64,000 bases of DNA from Metabacillus bambusae (GCF_017497975.1 NZ_JAGDEL010000018.1:62001-126000); one strand, 5' to 3'. Shown: positions 47,672 through 56,979, counted from the stretch's first letter. The notes: generated from the sequence alone by a model not told the origin. Program-made: numbers and translations.

Positions 47672-48808
47672 TTAATACTGCTCTGTTACTTTTACAACTA
47701 ACGGATGATCCAGCGCAAGTCCTGCAATCTCACTAAACGCAGGTCCAACACCTTTTTCTTGAACTTTCTCCTTAAGTGTTAAGGATTCCTGATTTTCTTC
47801 AGAAACAAATTTAAGCGCAGCAACAATAACATTGACTAAGTGTTCTGGTACTTGATTAAATTCGTTCATGTATTCAAGCGCAGGTGCAACTAAGCGATCC
47901 TTTGCACCCAATTTACGAAGTGGTGCTCTTCCTACTCGTTGGACATCATCGATGATATTTGGATTTGAGAATCTACCGATTATTTTTTCGATATATTTCT
48001 GGTGTTCATCAGCTTGAAAACCATATTTTGCGATAAGCACTTTGCCCGTTTCTTCAAGGGTGCCTAATACTGCCTTCTTTATCTTTTCATCACTAATTGT
48101 TTCGGCAATTGTTGTATGTCCTGCCAAATTTCCAAGATAGGCTGTTGCAGCATGGCCTGTATTTACGGTAAATAACTTCCGCTCAATATACGCTTGCAGA
48201 TTTTCTACAAAAAGAGCTTCCTTAATATCTGGCTTTGTCCCTTTTAATTCAGTAGAATCTATGACCCACTCGTGGAATGGCTCAACTAAAACGTCTAGAA
48301 GTCTTTCATTATGCTGATTTGGCACAATCCGATCAACAGCTGAATTCGGGAAGCCTACATGCTCCTGCACCCATGCTGTTTCATCTGCAGTTAATTTTTC
48401 GAGAACATGTTTTTTAAGCTCACTGCTTCCACCAACCATGTTCTCACAAGCAATAATATTTACAGGCTGACCGTTTGCTTGCATGCGTTTTTTGAGTCCT
48501 TCAGCGATAAGTGGTGCAACAAATTTTAGAATATGCGGGCCTACAGCAGTTGTCACTAGATCGGCTGTTGAAATTGCTTGAATCACAGCTTCTGGAGCTT
48601 GCCCACTGTTTATTCCTGATACACCTTCAACTTGAAACTCTTGTTTTTGTTCATTCGCAAGGATGACACGATAGGCCTTTTCTTTGTTTATTTCATCGAT
48701 TACTGTTTCATTCACATCGACAAATTCCACTTCATAGCCAGATTGATGTAATAAAAGGCCGATAAAGCCTCTTCCGATATTTCCAGCTCCAAAATGAGTC
48801 GCCTTCAA
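47672..48808 (-). CDS. mtlD: Mannitol-1-phosphate 5-dehydrogenase
   Basis: 378-residue NAD-dependent enzyme oxidising mannitol-1-P to fructose-6-P. Rossmann start ATHFGAGNIGRGFIGLLL, IIACENMVGGSSELK and the catalytic-lysine region NTGHAATAYLGNLAGH. Last gene of the mtl operon, two bases after mtlF. Confidence 0.96.
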   Translation of the reverse strand: MKATHFGAGNIGRGFIGLLLHQSGYEVEFVDVNETVIDEINKEKAYRVILANEQKQEFQVEGVSGINSGQAPEAVIQAISTADLVTTAVGPHILKFVAPLIAEGLKKRMQANGQPVNIIACENMVGGSSELKKHVLEKLTADETAWVQEHVGFPNSAVDRIVPNQHNERLLDVLVEPFHEWVIDSTELKGTKPDIKEALFVENLQAYIERKLFTVNTGHAATAYLGNLAGHTTIAETISDEKIKKAVLGTLEETGKVLIAKYGFQADEHQKYIEKIIGRFSNPNIIDDVQRVGRAPLRKLGAKDRLVAPALEYMNEFNQVPEHLVNVIVAALKFVSEENQESLTLKEKVQEKGVGPAFSEIAGLALDHPLVVKVTEQY

Positions 48809-48809
48809 A

Positions 48810-49241
48810 TTAGTTCACCTCGCTTAGCAGCTGAAGAATTTCCTCTTTCGACTTTGCTTGTACTAATTTCTCAACATTTTCTTCCTCTGAGCAGACAATC
48901 GCAATTTTTGAAAGAATATCTAAATGCTCATTACCCTTACCAGCAATACCGATTAAGATTTTAACAATATTCCCACCGCCAAAATCAACACCTTCTGGAA
49001 CTTGGATAACAGAAAGTCCTGATTCAATAACAGCTTCCTTCGCTTCTTCTGTACCGTGTGGGATTGCAATGAAGTTCCCCATATATGTCGAAGATAACTC
49101 TTCTCTCTTTAGCATTTGTTCAATATATTCATGCTTTACATACCCATTATCAACTAAGATTTGACCAGTTGCTTTAATCGCTTCTGTCTTGTTTTCAAGT
49201 TTTTTATTTAATACAATGTTCGCTTCATTTAAAATACTCAT
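48810..49241 (-). CDS. mtlF: PTS mannitol-specific EIIA component
   Basis: 143-residue phosphocarrier passing phosphate from HPr to the EIIB domain of MtlA. Active-site His is in NFIAIPHGTEEAKE (about 63); VKILIGIAGKGNEHL is the family strand. Separate EIIA matches the CB-only MtlA. Three bases after mtlR. Confidence 0.95.
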   Translation of the reverse strand: MSILNEANIVLNKKLENKTEAIKATGQILVDNGYVKHEYIEQMLKREELSSTYMGNFIAIPHGTEEAKEAVIESGLSVIQVPEGVDFGGGNIVKILIGIAGKGNEHLDILSKIAIVCSEEENVEKLVQAKSKEEILQLLSEVN

Positions 49242-49244
49242 GTT

Positions 49245-51350
49245 TTATTCACTCCTTAAATTTTGGACAAAGTTTGTAAAATATTTTTGGCTTATATATT
49301 GAATTAAGCTACTTTTAGCAGCTGTTTCAAAGTTATGAATACTCTCTTGTGATTCTATAATGCTTGCACTTATAAAGCTCATAATCTCTAATTGGTTAGG
49401 ATCTGCTTGTTCTGGAGCTAATAATAAAAGGATTCGGTTCACGTTGATCATCTCGTTGTCCATCGCTTTTAACGTCATTGGTACCTTCAAATCAATTGTA
49501 TGAAAGCTAGGTCGAGCAATAGCATCACTTCTAGTATGAAACAATGCAAGCTTTGTACCAGGTATCGCTAATCCGCCTATACGCTCACGATGCAGCAAGG
49601 CCTTCACAAGCTCTTTCCTGTCATGAACAAGTCCGTCACGTACTAGCATTTCACTTACATGGGATAAGATACCTTCTATGTTTAACGATTGATCAATCTG
49701 AAATACCTCCATTACCTCTAATAAATCGAGAAGTAATTGAGATTGACTTGTAAAAGATTTGTAAGCCTCATAGCTTACATACATGTCTGCTTTATCATCA
49801 TTGTTATCATTCACTTGATTATTTGTGATTGTAACTCCCTTTTGATGAATGTAGTCTTTTATCATGTCTAATTGATCAGGTGTTAATATCGGACTAACAA
49901 GCAAATAGTCGACTGAAATTTCCTCAATCGGGATCGTAGAAAGGATGATATCATATTTTTTTACATCCATATCCTTTAGCTCAAATGCAGAAATATTTTT
50001 CAGTTCTGCAATGTCAGGGATTTGATTTTTTATTTGCGTTGCTAGCATCTTTGAAGTACCAATACCACTTGAGCAAATAATTAATACCTTTAATTTTGTC
50101 TTCATTATCCGCTCATTGATCGCAGCCCCAAAGTGGAGAACGAGATAGCCGATCTCTTCATCAGGTACATCAGCAAATGGAAAAGCATTTGCTACTGCTT
50201 TTGTGACAATATCAAAAAGCTCACGATAATCTCTTTTGATTTCAACAAGGAGTGGGTTTGTAATTTTCATCCCTTGCTTTATACGATAAATCGCAGGTTG
50301 TAGATGTGCTAATAACCCTTGAAATAACGATGAGTCTTGCTTTAGGCTTTTTCCAGTAATGTTTTCAACCTGTTCGATTAAACGTTGCACAAGATATGCA
50401 ATCTCAACATTCTCATCTTGGATATCAATTTTCCCTTCGAAGCGGAGTTTTGCTCCCCTTAAATGCATGGTGATATAGCCAACTTCATCTTCAGGAATAG
50501 CTATTTGAAAGGTTTCTTCAAGCCTTTTGGCTATTTCATGTGCAAAATGAAATTCCCTGGAGCTTTTGAGCTGTGTAAGATATTCATGTTTTATTGTGAT
50601 GTTTTCACCACGCTGAATTCGCTCAATGGCTAACGCTAGATGGACAACTAATCCAACATAAGAGCTATCAGCCAAAGGATAAGGTAACCGAGAATTAATT
50701 TGATTAATTAAGTTCTCAATGATAATCAGCTTTTCCTTTTGAACGAGACCGAGTAATCGTTCTGAAATGGAATCAATTTTATTCGTCGATTTTTTTTCAA
50801 TACTGTCTTTTACCATTTTTAAAAAATCAGGCACATCAAATTGATCAGAAATGAGACTTCTTATTGCCCTTCTTTTCGCTTCCTCAGAACCAATAAGTTC
50901 AATCCCGTACCCTCTTCTTCTTATGAGTGTTAAGCCATATTCCTGTACAAAGGGTTCCATTTTGTCGAGATCATGACTAATCGTTGCTGTTGTCACACCT
51001 AATTCATTTGCTAATGTTAACAACTTAATTGGCTCCTGATGATCTAACAGTGTACAAAGTGCAACCATCAATCTCTCATCTGGGGTATATTCCTTATAAT
51101 CCTGCTTTTGAATCGCTAGCCTTAATTCGTGCAAATTTGCTTTATTTCCAACGATCTTAATTCCAATACCTGCACGCTTTATAAGTTCTAAATCAAACTC
51201 TTTTAGAATCGACTCAATATTTTTCAAATCACGATGGACCGTTCTTTCGCTGACATCGATTTGCTCAGCGAGTTCTTTAATTGTCACTTCCTGGTTTGCC
51301 TCATCCATTAAAAATTGCAGAATGAGACGTTCTCTCGCCGAAACAATCAT
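49245..51350 (-). CDS. mtlR: Mannitol operon transcriptional activator MtlR
   Basis: 701 residues. DeoR-type helix-turn-helix (ARERLILQFLMDEANQEVTIKELA), Mga-like second HTH, PRD1 (about 190-295) and PRD2 (about 300-405), EIIB-like domain with LIICSSGIGTSKML, EIIA-like domain with IGGLAIPGTKLALFHTRSDA. Activity is set by phosphorylation from HPr and EIIB, linking it to the PTS. Located between mtlA and mtlF as in Geobacillus stearothermophilus. ATG 51350 preferred to a TTG three codons before; the ribosome site is weak (GAG). Confidence 0.94.
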   Translation of the reverse strand: MIVSARERLILQFLMDEANQEVTIKELAEQIDVSERTVHRDLKNIESILKEFDLELIKRAGIGIKIVGNKANLHELRLAIQKQDYKEYTPDERLMVALCTLLDHQEPIKLLTLANELGVTTATISHDLDKMEPFVQEYGLTLIRRRGYGIELIGSEEAKRRAIRSLISDQFDVPDFLKMVKDSIEKKSTNKIDSISERLLGLVQKEKLIIIENLINQINSRLPYPLADSSYVGLVVHLALAIERIQRGENITIKHEYLTQLKSSREFHFAHEIAKRLEETFQIAIPEDEVGYITMHLRGAKLRFEGKIDIQDENVEIAYLVQRLIEQVENITGKSLKQDSSLFQGLLAHLQPAIYRIKQGMKITNPLLVEIKRDYRELFDIVTKAVANAFPFADVPDEEIGYLVLHFGAAINERIMKTKLKVLIICSSGIGTSKMLATQIKNQIPDIAELKNISAFELKDMDVKKYDIILSTIPIEEISVDYLLVSPILTPDQLDMIKDYIHQKGVTITNNQVNDNNDDKADMYVSYEAYKSFTSQSQLLLDLLEVMEVFQIDQSLNIEGILSHVSEMLVRDGLVHDRKELVKALLHRERIGGLAIPGTKLALFHTRSDAIARPSFHTIDLKVPMTLKAMDNEMINVNRILLLLAPEQADPNQLEIMSFISASIIESQESIHNFETAAKSSLIQYISQKYFTNFVQNLRSE

Positions 51351-51470
51351 TGCTATCAACTCGTTTCAAAGTGAGTTATTGACATGGTTTAATTATAAAT
51401 GTGGATGATCGGTTGTTTCAAAGGAATGAAAAGATGATTTTTTCAGTTTGTTTGTTGACATTTTTTAATT

Positions 51471-51503
51471 GATTGTGGTGCCGATTGTGGTGCCTGTCAC
51501 CAC
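51471..51503. repeat. Tandem 12-mer and hairpin upstream of mtlR
   Basis: GATTGTGGTGCC twice in tandem (51471-51494); the second copy flows into GTGGTG-CCTGT-CACCAC, a perfect stem. Lies between the mtlA terminator and mtlR. Confidence 0.6.
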
Positions 51504-51522
51504 CCGAATTCTGTCGAATGAA

Positions 51523-51571
51523 ACGAAAAAAGGGAGACGCATCTACACAAAGTAGTAGCATCCCCCTTTTT
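51523..51571 (-). terminator. Terminator between mtlA and mtlR
   Basis: On the minus strand AAAAAGGGGGATGC-N17-GCGTCTCCCTTTTTT, directly after the mtlA stop. Suggests mtlA is made in excess, with readthrough or a separate promoter for mtlRFD. Confidence 0.75.
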
Positions 51572-51578
51572 CAGTTGT

Positions 51579-53009
51579 TTATTTTAATTCGTTTATGATC
51601 TCTTCATATCTAGGACTGTTAAGGAAGTTATCAACTGAAACATGATGTGCATTAGGCAGCTTTGCTTTTGCACGGTCTGTTAAGTCCTTATGTGTGATAA
51701 CGATATCAGCATCATTCGGGATGTTATTAATAGAAGTATTTGTCACTTCTACATCTTTTATGTCTGCTTTTTGGACTTTATTGCGTAGGATCGAAGCTCC
51801 CATTGCACTAGAACCCATACCGGCATCACAAGCGAAAATAATTTTATTAACATTGTTAAAGTCAAATTCTTCAGTAGCTTTTACAGTTTCTGCTTTTGTT
51901 AAAGTTTCACTTACGGAGCTCTTTTTACCTTTTAATGCTTCCATTTTTTCAGTAGCATCTGTTAAATCTTCTTCTTTTTGCTTGCTTGATTTTAAGATTA
52001 ATGAAGCAACTGCAAATGATACAGCAGTAGCCACAATTACACCTAGTATTACACCAGTATAGTTACCTCTTGGTGTCATAGCAAGTAAAGCAATAATACT
52101 TCCTGGTGAAGGACTTGCAACTAAGCCTGCATTAAAGATTGAGAATGTGAAGACCCCGCTAATTCCACCAGCGATTGCTGCAAGGATTAACAACGGCTTC
52201 ATAAGAATATACGGGAAGTAGATCTCATGAATTCCACCCAAGAAGTGGATAATAACTGCTCCAGGAGCTGTTTGTTTTGCAGAACCTCTTCCAAAGAACA
52301 TGTAAGCTAATAAAATCCCTAAACCAGGACCAGGGTTTGATTCTAGTAAGAAAAGAATTGATTTGCCAGCTTTTGAAGCTTGCTCAATACCAATCGGGCT
52401 TAAAATACCGTGGTTAATAGCATTGTTTAGGAATAGAACCTTTGCTGGTTCTATGAAAATACTTGCCAGTGGTAATAATCCTGCATCAAAAATTGCTTGA
52501 ACCGCACCAGCTAGTACTTTATTTATTCCTTCAACAACAGGGCCTATTCCCATTAGTGCTGCTAATGTTAACAAAGCACCTAAAATACCAGCTGAAAAGT
52601 TATTCACTAGCATTTCAAAACCTGATCTAACTTTATCCTTCAATAAGCCATCAAGCTTTTTGATTAAGTATCCACCAAGTGGACCCATAATCATTGCACC
52701 TAAGAACATTGGGATTTCCGCGCCAACGATTACTCCCATTGTTGCAGTCGCACCAACGACACCACCACGAACATCATAGATCATCTTACCACCTGTGTAC
52801 CCAATTAAGAGTGGCAACAGATACGTAATCATTGGACCTACTAATGTTGCGAGTTGTTCATTTGGCGTCCATCCTGTAGGAATGAATAATGCAGTAATAA
52901 TTCCCCATGCGATAAATGCTCCTATATTTGGCATAATCATGCCGCTTAAATAACTTCCAAAACGTTGAATCTTAACGCGAAAGTCACCTTTATTTTGGTT
53001 TGTTTCCAT
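51579..53009 (-). CDS. mtlA: PTS mannitol-specific EIICB component
   Basis: 476 residues. EIIC membrane domain (about 1-345: KIQRFGSYLSGMIMPNIGAFIAWGII, GGKMIYDVRGGVVGATATMGVIVG, NHGILSPIGIEQA, GGIHEIYFPYILMKP) and an EIIB domain with phosphocysteine KIIFACDAGMGSSAMGASIL (about 385-405). No EIIA domain; MtlF supplies it. The frame is open 69 codons up into promoter DNA; ATG 53009 has AGGGGTGA upstream and the family start. First gene of mtlARFD. Confidence 0.96.
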   Translation of the reverse strand: METNQNKGDFRVKIQRFGSYLSGMIMPNIGAFIAWGIITALFIPTGWTPNEQLATLVGPMITYLLPLLIGYTGGKMIYDVRGGVVGATATMGVIVGAEIPMFLGAMIMGPLGGYLIKKLDGLLKDKVRSGFEMLVNNFSAGILGALLTLAALMGIGPVVEGINKVLAGAVQAIFDAGLLPLASIFIEPAKVLFLNNAINHGILSPIGIEQASKAGKSILFLLESNPGPGLGILLAYMFFGRGSAKQTAPGAVIIHFLGGIHEIYFPYILMKPLLILAAIAGGISGVFTFSIFNAGLVASPSPGSIIALLAMTPRGNYTGVILGVIVATAVSFAVASLILKSSKQKEEDLTDATEKMEALKGKKSSVSETLTKAETVKATEEFDFNNVNKIIFACDAGMGSSAMGASILRNKVQKADIKDVEVTNTSINNIPNDADIVITHKDLTDRAKAKLPNAHHVSVDNFLNSPRYEEIINELK

Positions 53010-53041
53010 GTAAGTCACCCCTTTTATTTCTTGACTTAATA

Positions 53042-53055
53042 ATAAAGCGATTACA
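53042..53055. promoter_or_regulatory. cre-like site upstream of mtlA
   Basis: On the minus strand TGTAATCGCTTTAT matches the cre consensus except for the last two bases; a Spo0A-box word TTTTGTCGAA is at 53084-53093. CcpA control of mannitol genes is known in relatives. Confidence 0.4.
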
Positions 53056-53188
53056 GCCTTTCTACAATTTAAAGTAAATACGATTTTGTCGAATTGGATG
53101 TTGACAAGATTAATTTTGGAAAGAAGTAGGTATTTTATACTGATTTTTACTAAGTTATTCATCATAAATAGTGGATTTTGCTGATATT

Positions 53189-53307
53189 TTTGCAACTTCT
53201 CACGATATTTTTGCAAATTTGTCCTTTTTTTTGCAACTTTTTATATTGATTTTGCAAACCTGGCTTATTATTTTGCAACTTTCCAAAAGTTTGCTCGAAC
53301 TGCGCAA
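53189..53307. repeat. 21-bp phased degenerate array, core TTGCAACTT (second locus)
   Basis: TTGCAA starts at 53189, 53211, 53231, 53252 and 53273 (spacings 22, 20, 21, 21), with decayed units TTGCTG at 53178 and TTGCTCGAAC at 53291. Same core word as the array at 25.1 kb. Lies between the HD-GYP gene and the mtlA promoter. Confidence 0.75.
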
Positions 53308-53308
53308 A

Positions 53309-53341
53309 CTAAAAAGAGAAGTGACAAAAAGTCACTTCTCA
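53309..53341 (-). terminator. Terminator of the HD-GYP gene
   Basis: On the minus strand GAGAAGTGAC-TTTTT-GTCACTTCTC followed by TTTTTAG. Confidence 0.85.
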
Positions 53342-53357
53342 GTAAAACGATACTAGA

Positions 53358-54338
53358 TTACTTCACAAGTATTTCCTTAATGATCAAGGATGGATTTGCT
53401 GCTAAGTCAATTTCTTCATCATTGTCTAAGTAGCGAATAACTGGACGGTGAAGACTAGCTTTAATACCAACGATAATCGCCCTTTTATCATTGCTAAGTA
53501 AAACCTTGGTACCTGGTAGGTAAGACGGTACACTGTTAATAAACGCTTCTATTATTTTCCCCTTATATTCCACTTCATGTTTTGTCATTATTATTTCCAT
53601 TGCCTCATGTGGCAGTGTTTCCCGACTTGAAATTAATCTTTCGTAAACATTTGCTACCGCACAAATTTGCGGATATTCAAGAATTTCATCGCCAGAGAGA
53701 CCTCGAGGATAACCTTTTCCATTGAGTAATTCATGATGTTGATACGCAATATGTGCTGATAATAAGCTAATTTCTCGTTTTGTTCTAATCCATTCAAATC
53801 CCTTTTTTGGATGTTCGGATTCTTCTTTAGTGAATACTTTTCCAATATCATGTAATAAAGCACCTAATGCAAGGTCTCTTAATTGCAATTGGTTGTAGCT
53901 CAGCTTCTTTGCCATTTGGATTGAGAGTAACGCAACGTTTACCGAGTGTGCGTAATCCTTCAGTTGGTCTGTAACATAGGATGACGGGATAAGATAAATC
54001 ACTTTGCGAATATTTACTTCTTTTATCATCGTTGCTACTGCTTTTTGTAACTCAACTAAGTTTAGTTCTTGCTTTTTCTCCGCTAGTTCATATGCCTTTT
54101 GAACAACTGCTATGATGTCCATCCATGTAGGCATATCAAGCATTTCCTCCACTGTAATTCCTTCTGACTCAGCATCCTCAACAATTAGTGTGGAAATTCC
54201 CATCTCAATTAATCGATCTAATATTTTAGGGTGAATGGTTCGTCCTGCTGCTAATAAAACCCTTCTCATTCGGTCATAAATAGGGCGTGCCAATTGCATT
54301 TTTTCATGGTCATACTGTGAAATATCTATAAATTGCAT
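53358..54338 (-). CDS. HD-GYP domain protein, probable c-di-GMP phosphodiesterase
   Basis: 326 residues. N-terminal region with no named domain (1-115), then HD-GYP: His131, ALLHDIGK (His163-Asp164), His196 (SAHIAYQHHELLNGKGYPRGL with HHE 201-203 and GYP 209-211). The full metal set and GYP are present, so hydrolysis of c-di-GMP is plausible. GGAAGG precedes the ATG. Together with the GGDEF-EAL protein this gives two c-di-GMP turnover genes within 10 kb. Confidence 0.88.
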   Translation of the reverse strand: MQFIDISQYDHEKMQLARPIYDRMRRVLLAAGRTIHPKILDRLIEMGISTLIVEDAESEGITVEEMLDMPTWMDIIAVVQKAYELAEKKQELNLVELQKAVATMIKEVNIRKVIYLIPSSYVTDQLKDYAHSVNVALLSIQMAKKLSYNQLQLRDLALGALLHDIGKVFTKEESEHPKKGFEWIRTKREISLLSAHIAYQHHELLNGKGYPRGLSGDEILEYPQICAVANVYERLISSRETLPHEAMEIIMTKHEVEYKGKIIEAFINSVPSYLPGTKVLLSNDKRAIIVGIKASLHRPVIRYLDNDEEIDLAANPSLIIKEILVK

Positions 54339-54361
54339 GTGTTAAACCTTCCTTTATTCCA

Positions 54362-54580
54362 CTAAATTCTACCTTCACGTTTAAAGCGTAAAAGTTTCTC
54401 AGATGAAATGTTTAGTTGTTCCTGTATCTCTAAAATATCTGCTCTTGGTTTCTGCCTTAGGTATCGCTTTATCTTTTGTAAATCTGATTGTTCAATTTTT
54501 TGACACCGAGAACATACGTATGCATGATAGTGTGATTCCACAAATAAATCATAGCAAATTTCACAGTTTTTCAGCTTCAT
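54362..54580 (-). CDS. Small zinc-ribbon protein (YvyF/flagellar-operon type)
   Basis: 72 residues. A CxxC...CxxC zinc ribbon at the N terminus (KNCEICYDLFV ... YVCSRCQK) is followed by a short helix-turn-helix-like tail, ILEIQEQLNISSEKLLRFKREGRI. This order recalls B. subtilis YvyF (from the flagellar region), which also ends in KFIKEGRL-like sequence, but is half its length. ATG 54580 has AAAGGG six bases upstream. 24 bases upstream of the HD-GYP gene, so cotranscribed. Confidence 0.7.
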   Translation of the reverse strand: MKLKNCEICYDLFVESHYHAYVCSRCQKIEQSDLQKIKRYLRQKPRADILEIQEQLNISSEKLLRFKREGRI

Positions 54581-54673
54581 TTTTACCCTTTCAATCCTTA
54601 GACGAATGTTTTTAATGTTCAATCATTACGAAATAACAATAATTTAGTTTTCTCAATTTGCATGCACATCCGT

Positions 54674-55228
54674 TTAGATTCGTTCATATTTACGTTGGAC
54701 ACTTATTGGAGAACGATTCAACTTTCGAGCCACTTCTTTAATTGAATAGCCATCTGTTAGCATCATTTTTAATTGTTTCTCTTCCTTAATACTCCAAACT
54801 CTATATGTTGTCGGGTTTTCCCGTTTTCTCTCTTTTTCCACCCAAGCAGGTTCAGGAAGGATCGATTGGCGTTCTATCTTAGAAAAATCAACTTTCTCCT
54901 TATGACTTTCTGCCCATTTCCAAAAATCCTCGGGATGAATAAAGCTGAACTGTCGAGAGGAATGGGTAGTCTTAATCGTACTTTTTAACCCATGTTTTGT
55001 AATCCATCCTCTAACCGACTTAGGATCTTTTTGTAGTAAATTGGCAAGTTCATAAGTTGTTAAGTAACCAGTTTGAGCTTTTGTATTGAATATACTCAAT
55101 CTTTTTAATTTATTTTGAATTGACCCTTCAGTTCGATTTAATTTTTTTGACAATGTTGCTAGTTTCATATTCCCAACATTATCTTTTAAAAAATCAATCT
55201 CTTCCTCTGTCCATTTTCTTCTTGTCAT
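54674..55228 (-). CDS. DNA-binding protein with two Myb/SANT-like ends and a MerR-like middle
   Basis: 184 residues in three parts: an N-terminal tryptophan-containing HTH (RKWTEEEIDFLKDNVGNMK, LSKKLNRTEGSIQNKLKRLS; 3-46), a central excisionase/MerR-like segment (LTTYELANLLQKDPKSVRGWITKHGL, about 56-81, then WKWAESH), and a C-terminal repeat of the first motif (YRVWSIKEEKQLKMML, VARKLNRSPISVQRKYER; 142-184). Regulator or nucleoid-type protein; target unknown. GGTGG precedes the ATG. Codirectional with the zinc-ribbon and HD-GYP genes. Confidence 0.75.
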   Translation of the reverse strand: MTRRKWTEEEIDFLKDNVGNMKLATLSKKLNRTEGSIQNKLKRLSIFNTKAQTGYLTTYELANLLQKDPKSVRGWITKHGLKSTIKTTHSSRQFSFIHPEDFWKWAESHKEKVDFSKIERQSILPEPAWVEKERKRENPTTYRVWSIKEEKQLKMMLTDGYSIKEVARKLNRSPISVQRKYERI

Positions 55229-55380
55229 ACGACCACCTTACTCTTATTGTTCATTCTTATTGAATAGATCTAAATATCTATACAAAAGAAGTCAACTTAT
55301 AGGAAATCAGAATTAAATTATATCAACCATTATGAAATTTTAAATGTTTTTTAGACATAAAACAACAAAAATTTCATATT

Positions 55381-55387
55381 TTCGACA
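55381..55387. promoter_or_regulatory. Spo0A-box-like word upstream of the HTH-TPR gene
   Basis: TTCGACA (reverse of TGTCGAA), 119 bases before the start codon. Short motif; weak alone. Confidence 0.3.
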
Positions 55388-55505
55388 GAAGGAAACATTT
55401 TCTAGTCATTTAACGAAAACTTGGGTAAAATAATTTCAAAATATAAAGCAAGCCTTATCAAATGTTATCCGACTGTAAATCATGAAATAAACTATAGGAG
55501 AATAT

Positions 55506-56861
55506 ATGAAAAAACAAATACCTAGACATAATCAACTTGGCGAGAAAATTAGAGAAGTAAGAAAAATAAAAGGGTTTACATTAGGTGAACTGGCAAAAGG
55601 AATCTGCTCACTTGGAAAGATGAGTAACATAGAAAATGGCCGTATACCCGTATCAGAGGATGAACTCATGCAGTTTTGTGAAAAGCTGAATATTCCGATG
55701 AACTACTTTTCTGATCCTGATATAAATGAAAAAATGCAAGAATTAGACATATTAAAACAAAAAATTAGGGATTTAATCAGTTTAAAACATTGGCAGCATG
55801 CAAAAGCTGAACTAGCAAATTTCAAGCATAAAATAGCGTCTTATCAAATTATGAGTAGACAGATTGATCATGATTTCCTTTCTGGTGAGTTTTATCTACA
55901 AACAAATCAGTACGAACACTCAGAAGATTCCTTCAAAAAAGTAATCGACGTAGAAGAAAACAACAACTATAATTTACGCTTAAAATTAAAGGCATACAAC
56001 GCTCTATCCAGTATCTTCTTCCACAAAAAGAAAATCTCAATCAGTCTTCAACTCTTAAAAAGGGCGTTGGAACTATCTAAAGAAAGTCCAACCATTACAA
56101 AGGATGAACGTGATTTTATCTATTTTAATCGCTCGATTTCATACCTTTATATTGGTGAATATATTCAATCATTCAAGAATCTAAATAAGATCAAACAGCA
56201 CTTAATTAATCCTTTAGAGATAGAGTATTTGAAACTACTTATTACATTTTTAGATGATGGTCGCGTTGAAGAAATAAGTGAGACACTGCTTTCACTAAGA
56301 GAAAGGTTACAGCAGTCAGGTGATAAAGATGGAATATTACGTGGTTGGGCTCTGACAATTTACACAGTTGTGATCTCATATCCTAATTCTGTATTATTTG
56401 AAAAGTTGTCCGATTCCTTCTTCCATGATCTTACTATGATTGGTGAAATAGCCGAATATAAAGAAAAAAGTTTAGCACTGTTTCAATTAGGAATATCTCT
56501 TTGTTTAAACCTTTCTAGTCACTCAACTATTATCAAAGAACTATTTTTGAAAACAAAACCCCTTCTTGCACAGGTTGAAGATCATTTACTATTAGCAAGA
56601 AATAATTATTTGGAAGGTCAATTCTACAATAAGCACTTACATGATCCATCTACAGCCCTTACATTTTTTAAGCGAGCTCTTGAATCACTCAATACAAATT
56701 ATGAAGGCATATTTAAGGCTGATATTCTTTATGAAATAAGTAAACTAAAGAAATTTGATAACGAGGCTATGGAAGCATTAGAATTGTACCGAGGACAAGT
56801 AAAAGATCAATTTATCTTTACACATTTTCACGAATTAGTTTTACCAGCTTTTAAATATTGA
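55506..56861 (+). CDS. HTH-TPR regulator of the RRNPP type (NprR/PlcR-like)
   Basis: 451 residues: Xre-type helix-turn-helix at about 11-65 (LGEKIREVRKIKGFTLGELAKGICSLGKMSNIENGRIPVSEDELMQFCEKL) and a long alpha-helical TPR region to the end (SGEFYLQTNQYEHSEDSFKKVI, LKAYNALSSIFFHKKKISISLQLLKRALELS, ALTFFKRALESL). Length is near NprR (about 420) and well above PlcR (about 285). RRNPP proteins are switched by small exported peptides. No cognate peptide gene was found within 250 bases on either side. CTATAGGAG seven bases before the ATG. Confidence 0.85.
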   Translation: MKKQIPRHNQLGEKIREVRKIKGFTLGELAKGICSLGKMSNIENGRIPVSEDELMQFCEKLNIPMNYFSDPDINEKMQELDILKQKIRDLISLKHWQHAKAELANFKHKIASYQIMSRQIDHDFLSGEFYLQTNQYEHSEDSFKKVIDVEENNNYNLRLKLKAYNALSSIFFHKKKISISLQLLKRALELSKESPTITKDERDFIYFNRSISYLYIGEYIQSFKNLNKIKQHLINPLEIEYLKLLITFLDDGRVEEISETLLSLRERLQQSGDKDGILRGWALTIYTVVISYPNSVLFEKLSDSFFHDLTMIGEIAEYKEKSLALFQLGISLCLNLSSHSTIIKELFLKTKPLLAQVEDHLLLARNNYLEGQFYNKHLHDPSTALTFFKRALESLNTNYEGIFKADILYEISKLKKFDNEAMEALELYRGQVKDQFIFTHFHELVLPAFKY

Positions 56862-56863
56862 AA

Positions 56864-56890
56864 AAGTTCTGTAACGATCGCACGGAACTT
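56864..56890 (-). terminator. Terminator of the Spo0E-like gene
   Basis: AAGTTC-t-GT-N9-AC-g-GAACTT, followed on the minus strand by TTTTTC. It may also serve the plus-strand regulator, just after its stop. Confidence 0.5.
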
Positions 56891-56979
56891 AAAACTAAGG
56901 ATTTCCAACTAGGATGGTGATGCTGATAGCGGAGTAGCGTCCCCTTTTATAAGGAGTGCACAAAAAGCCTCTTTTTTAG

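Noticed and set aside
56914-56937. Seven-codon frame after the HTH-TPR gene as a possible signal peptide gene
   Set aside because: RRNPP peptides are made as exported precursors of about 40 residues; this has no export signal.
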